Origin: M55B112 sp040880545
GTDB taxonomy: Bacteria > Bacteroidota > Bacteroidia > Bacteroidales > GCA-2748055
Direction of reading: 5' to 3'
Assembly: GCA_040880545.1 (NCBI GenBank)
Contig: JBBDIE010000105.1
Span: forward strand, 1-23,467
Length of the DNA stretch: 23,467 nucleotides
The first letter of the stretch is position 1. Each line of letters begins with the position of its first letter. This document shows, piece after piece, positions 23,403 through 23,467 of this stretch. The notes beneath the pieces are model-generated. The model was not told the origin of the DNA, did not search any database, and saw only the letters and a program-made list of their open reading frames with translations. The position numbers were made by a program, and so were the translations under genes.

Positions 23403-23467
23403 ACGATTATTCATTAAAAACGGAACGGTTTAACTGTGGCTGTTTATGATGTGGGTTTGGTGTGTTA

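Overview
The window is chromosomal DNA from a member of the Bacteroidota, probably Bacteroidales/Marinilabiliales-like. This is inferred from four things. The order secY-map-infA-rpmJ-rpsM-rpsK-rpsD-rpoA-rplQ-eno is typical of the group. The rpmJ, rpsD, hisS and transketolase products are the lineage variants found there. Several genes have TAnnTTTG-type -7 promoter elements instead of sigma70 TATAAT. There is also a large Reg_prop/Y_Y_Y sensor protein. The species cannot be named from the sequence alone. No tRNA, rRNA, CRISPR array, integrase or insertion sequence was recognised.

Region 1 (1-6294, + strand) is the end of the spc/alpha ribosomal operon: secY 3' end, map, infA, rpmJ (too short to be obvious, 38 aa), rpsM, rpsK, rpsD, rpoA and rplQ. 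A probable intrinsic terminator, eno and a strong intrinsic terminator follow. Ribosomal protein L17 carries an acidic, low-complexity C-terminal tail of about 100 residues. Region 2 (6295-6728) has no gene and is rich in repeats: a perfect 29-bp inverted repeat enclosing small palindromes and CTCTGTG repeats, then seven copies of a 9-bp tandem repeat just upstream of the citrate synthase gene. Region 3 (6729-8088) is a eukaryote-type citrate synthase with its own terminator.

Region 4 (8233-15089) is a signalling and envelope block. It holds a secreted/membrane beta-propeller protein fused to a SpoIIE-type PP2C phosphatase. Converging on it with a 21-nt overlap is a membrane protein with a HisKA-like helix, a degenerate kinase ATPase region and an intact receiver domain. 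Two exported proteins of unknown function follow. Region 5 (15135-18159) is hisS followed by a lone histidine ammonia-lyase gene (hutH).

Region 6 (minus strand, 21198 down to 18166) looks like one operon: a secreted von Willebrand factor A protein, an ECF sigma factor, a one-pass membrane protein resembling an anti-sigma factor, and an exported Spy/CpxP-like protein with a glycine-rich tail. It is the best candidate here for a poorly described system, a cell-envelope-sensing sigma module with an attached VWA protein. Region 7 (21277-23467, minus strand) is transketolase with a GC-rich hairpin after it.

The housekeeping genes (translation, glycolysis, TCA cycle, pentose phosphate pathway) are ordinary. 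The interest lies in the SpoIIE/degenerate kinase pair, the VWA-sigma operon, the repeat-rich gap and the L17 tail.
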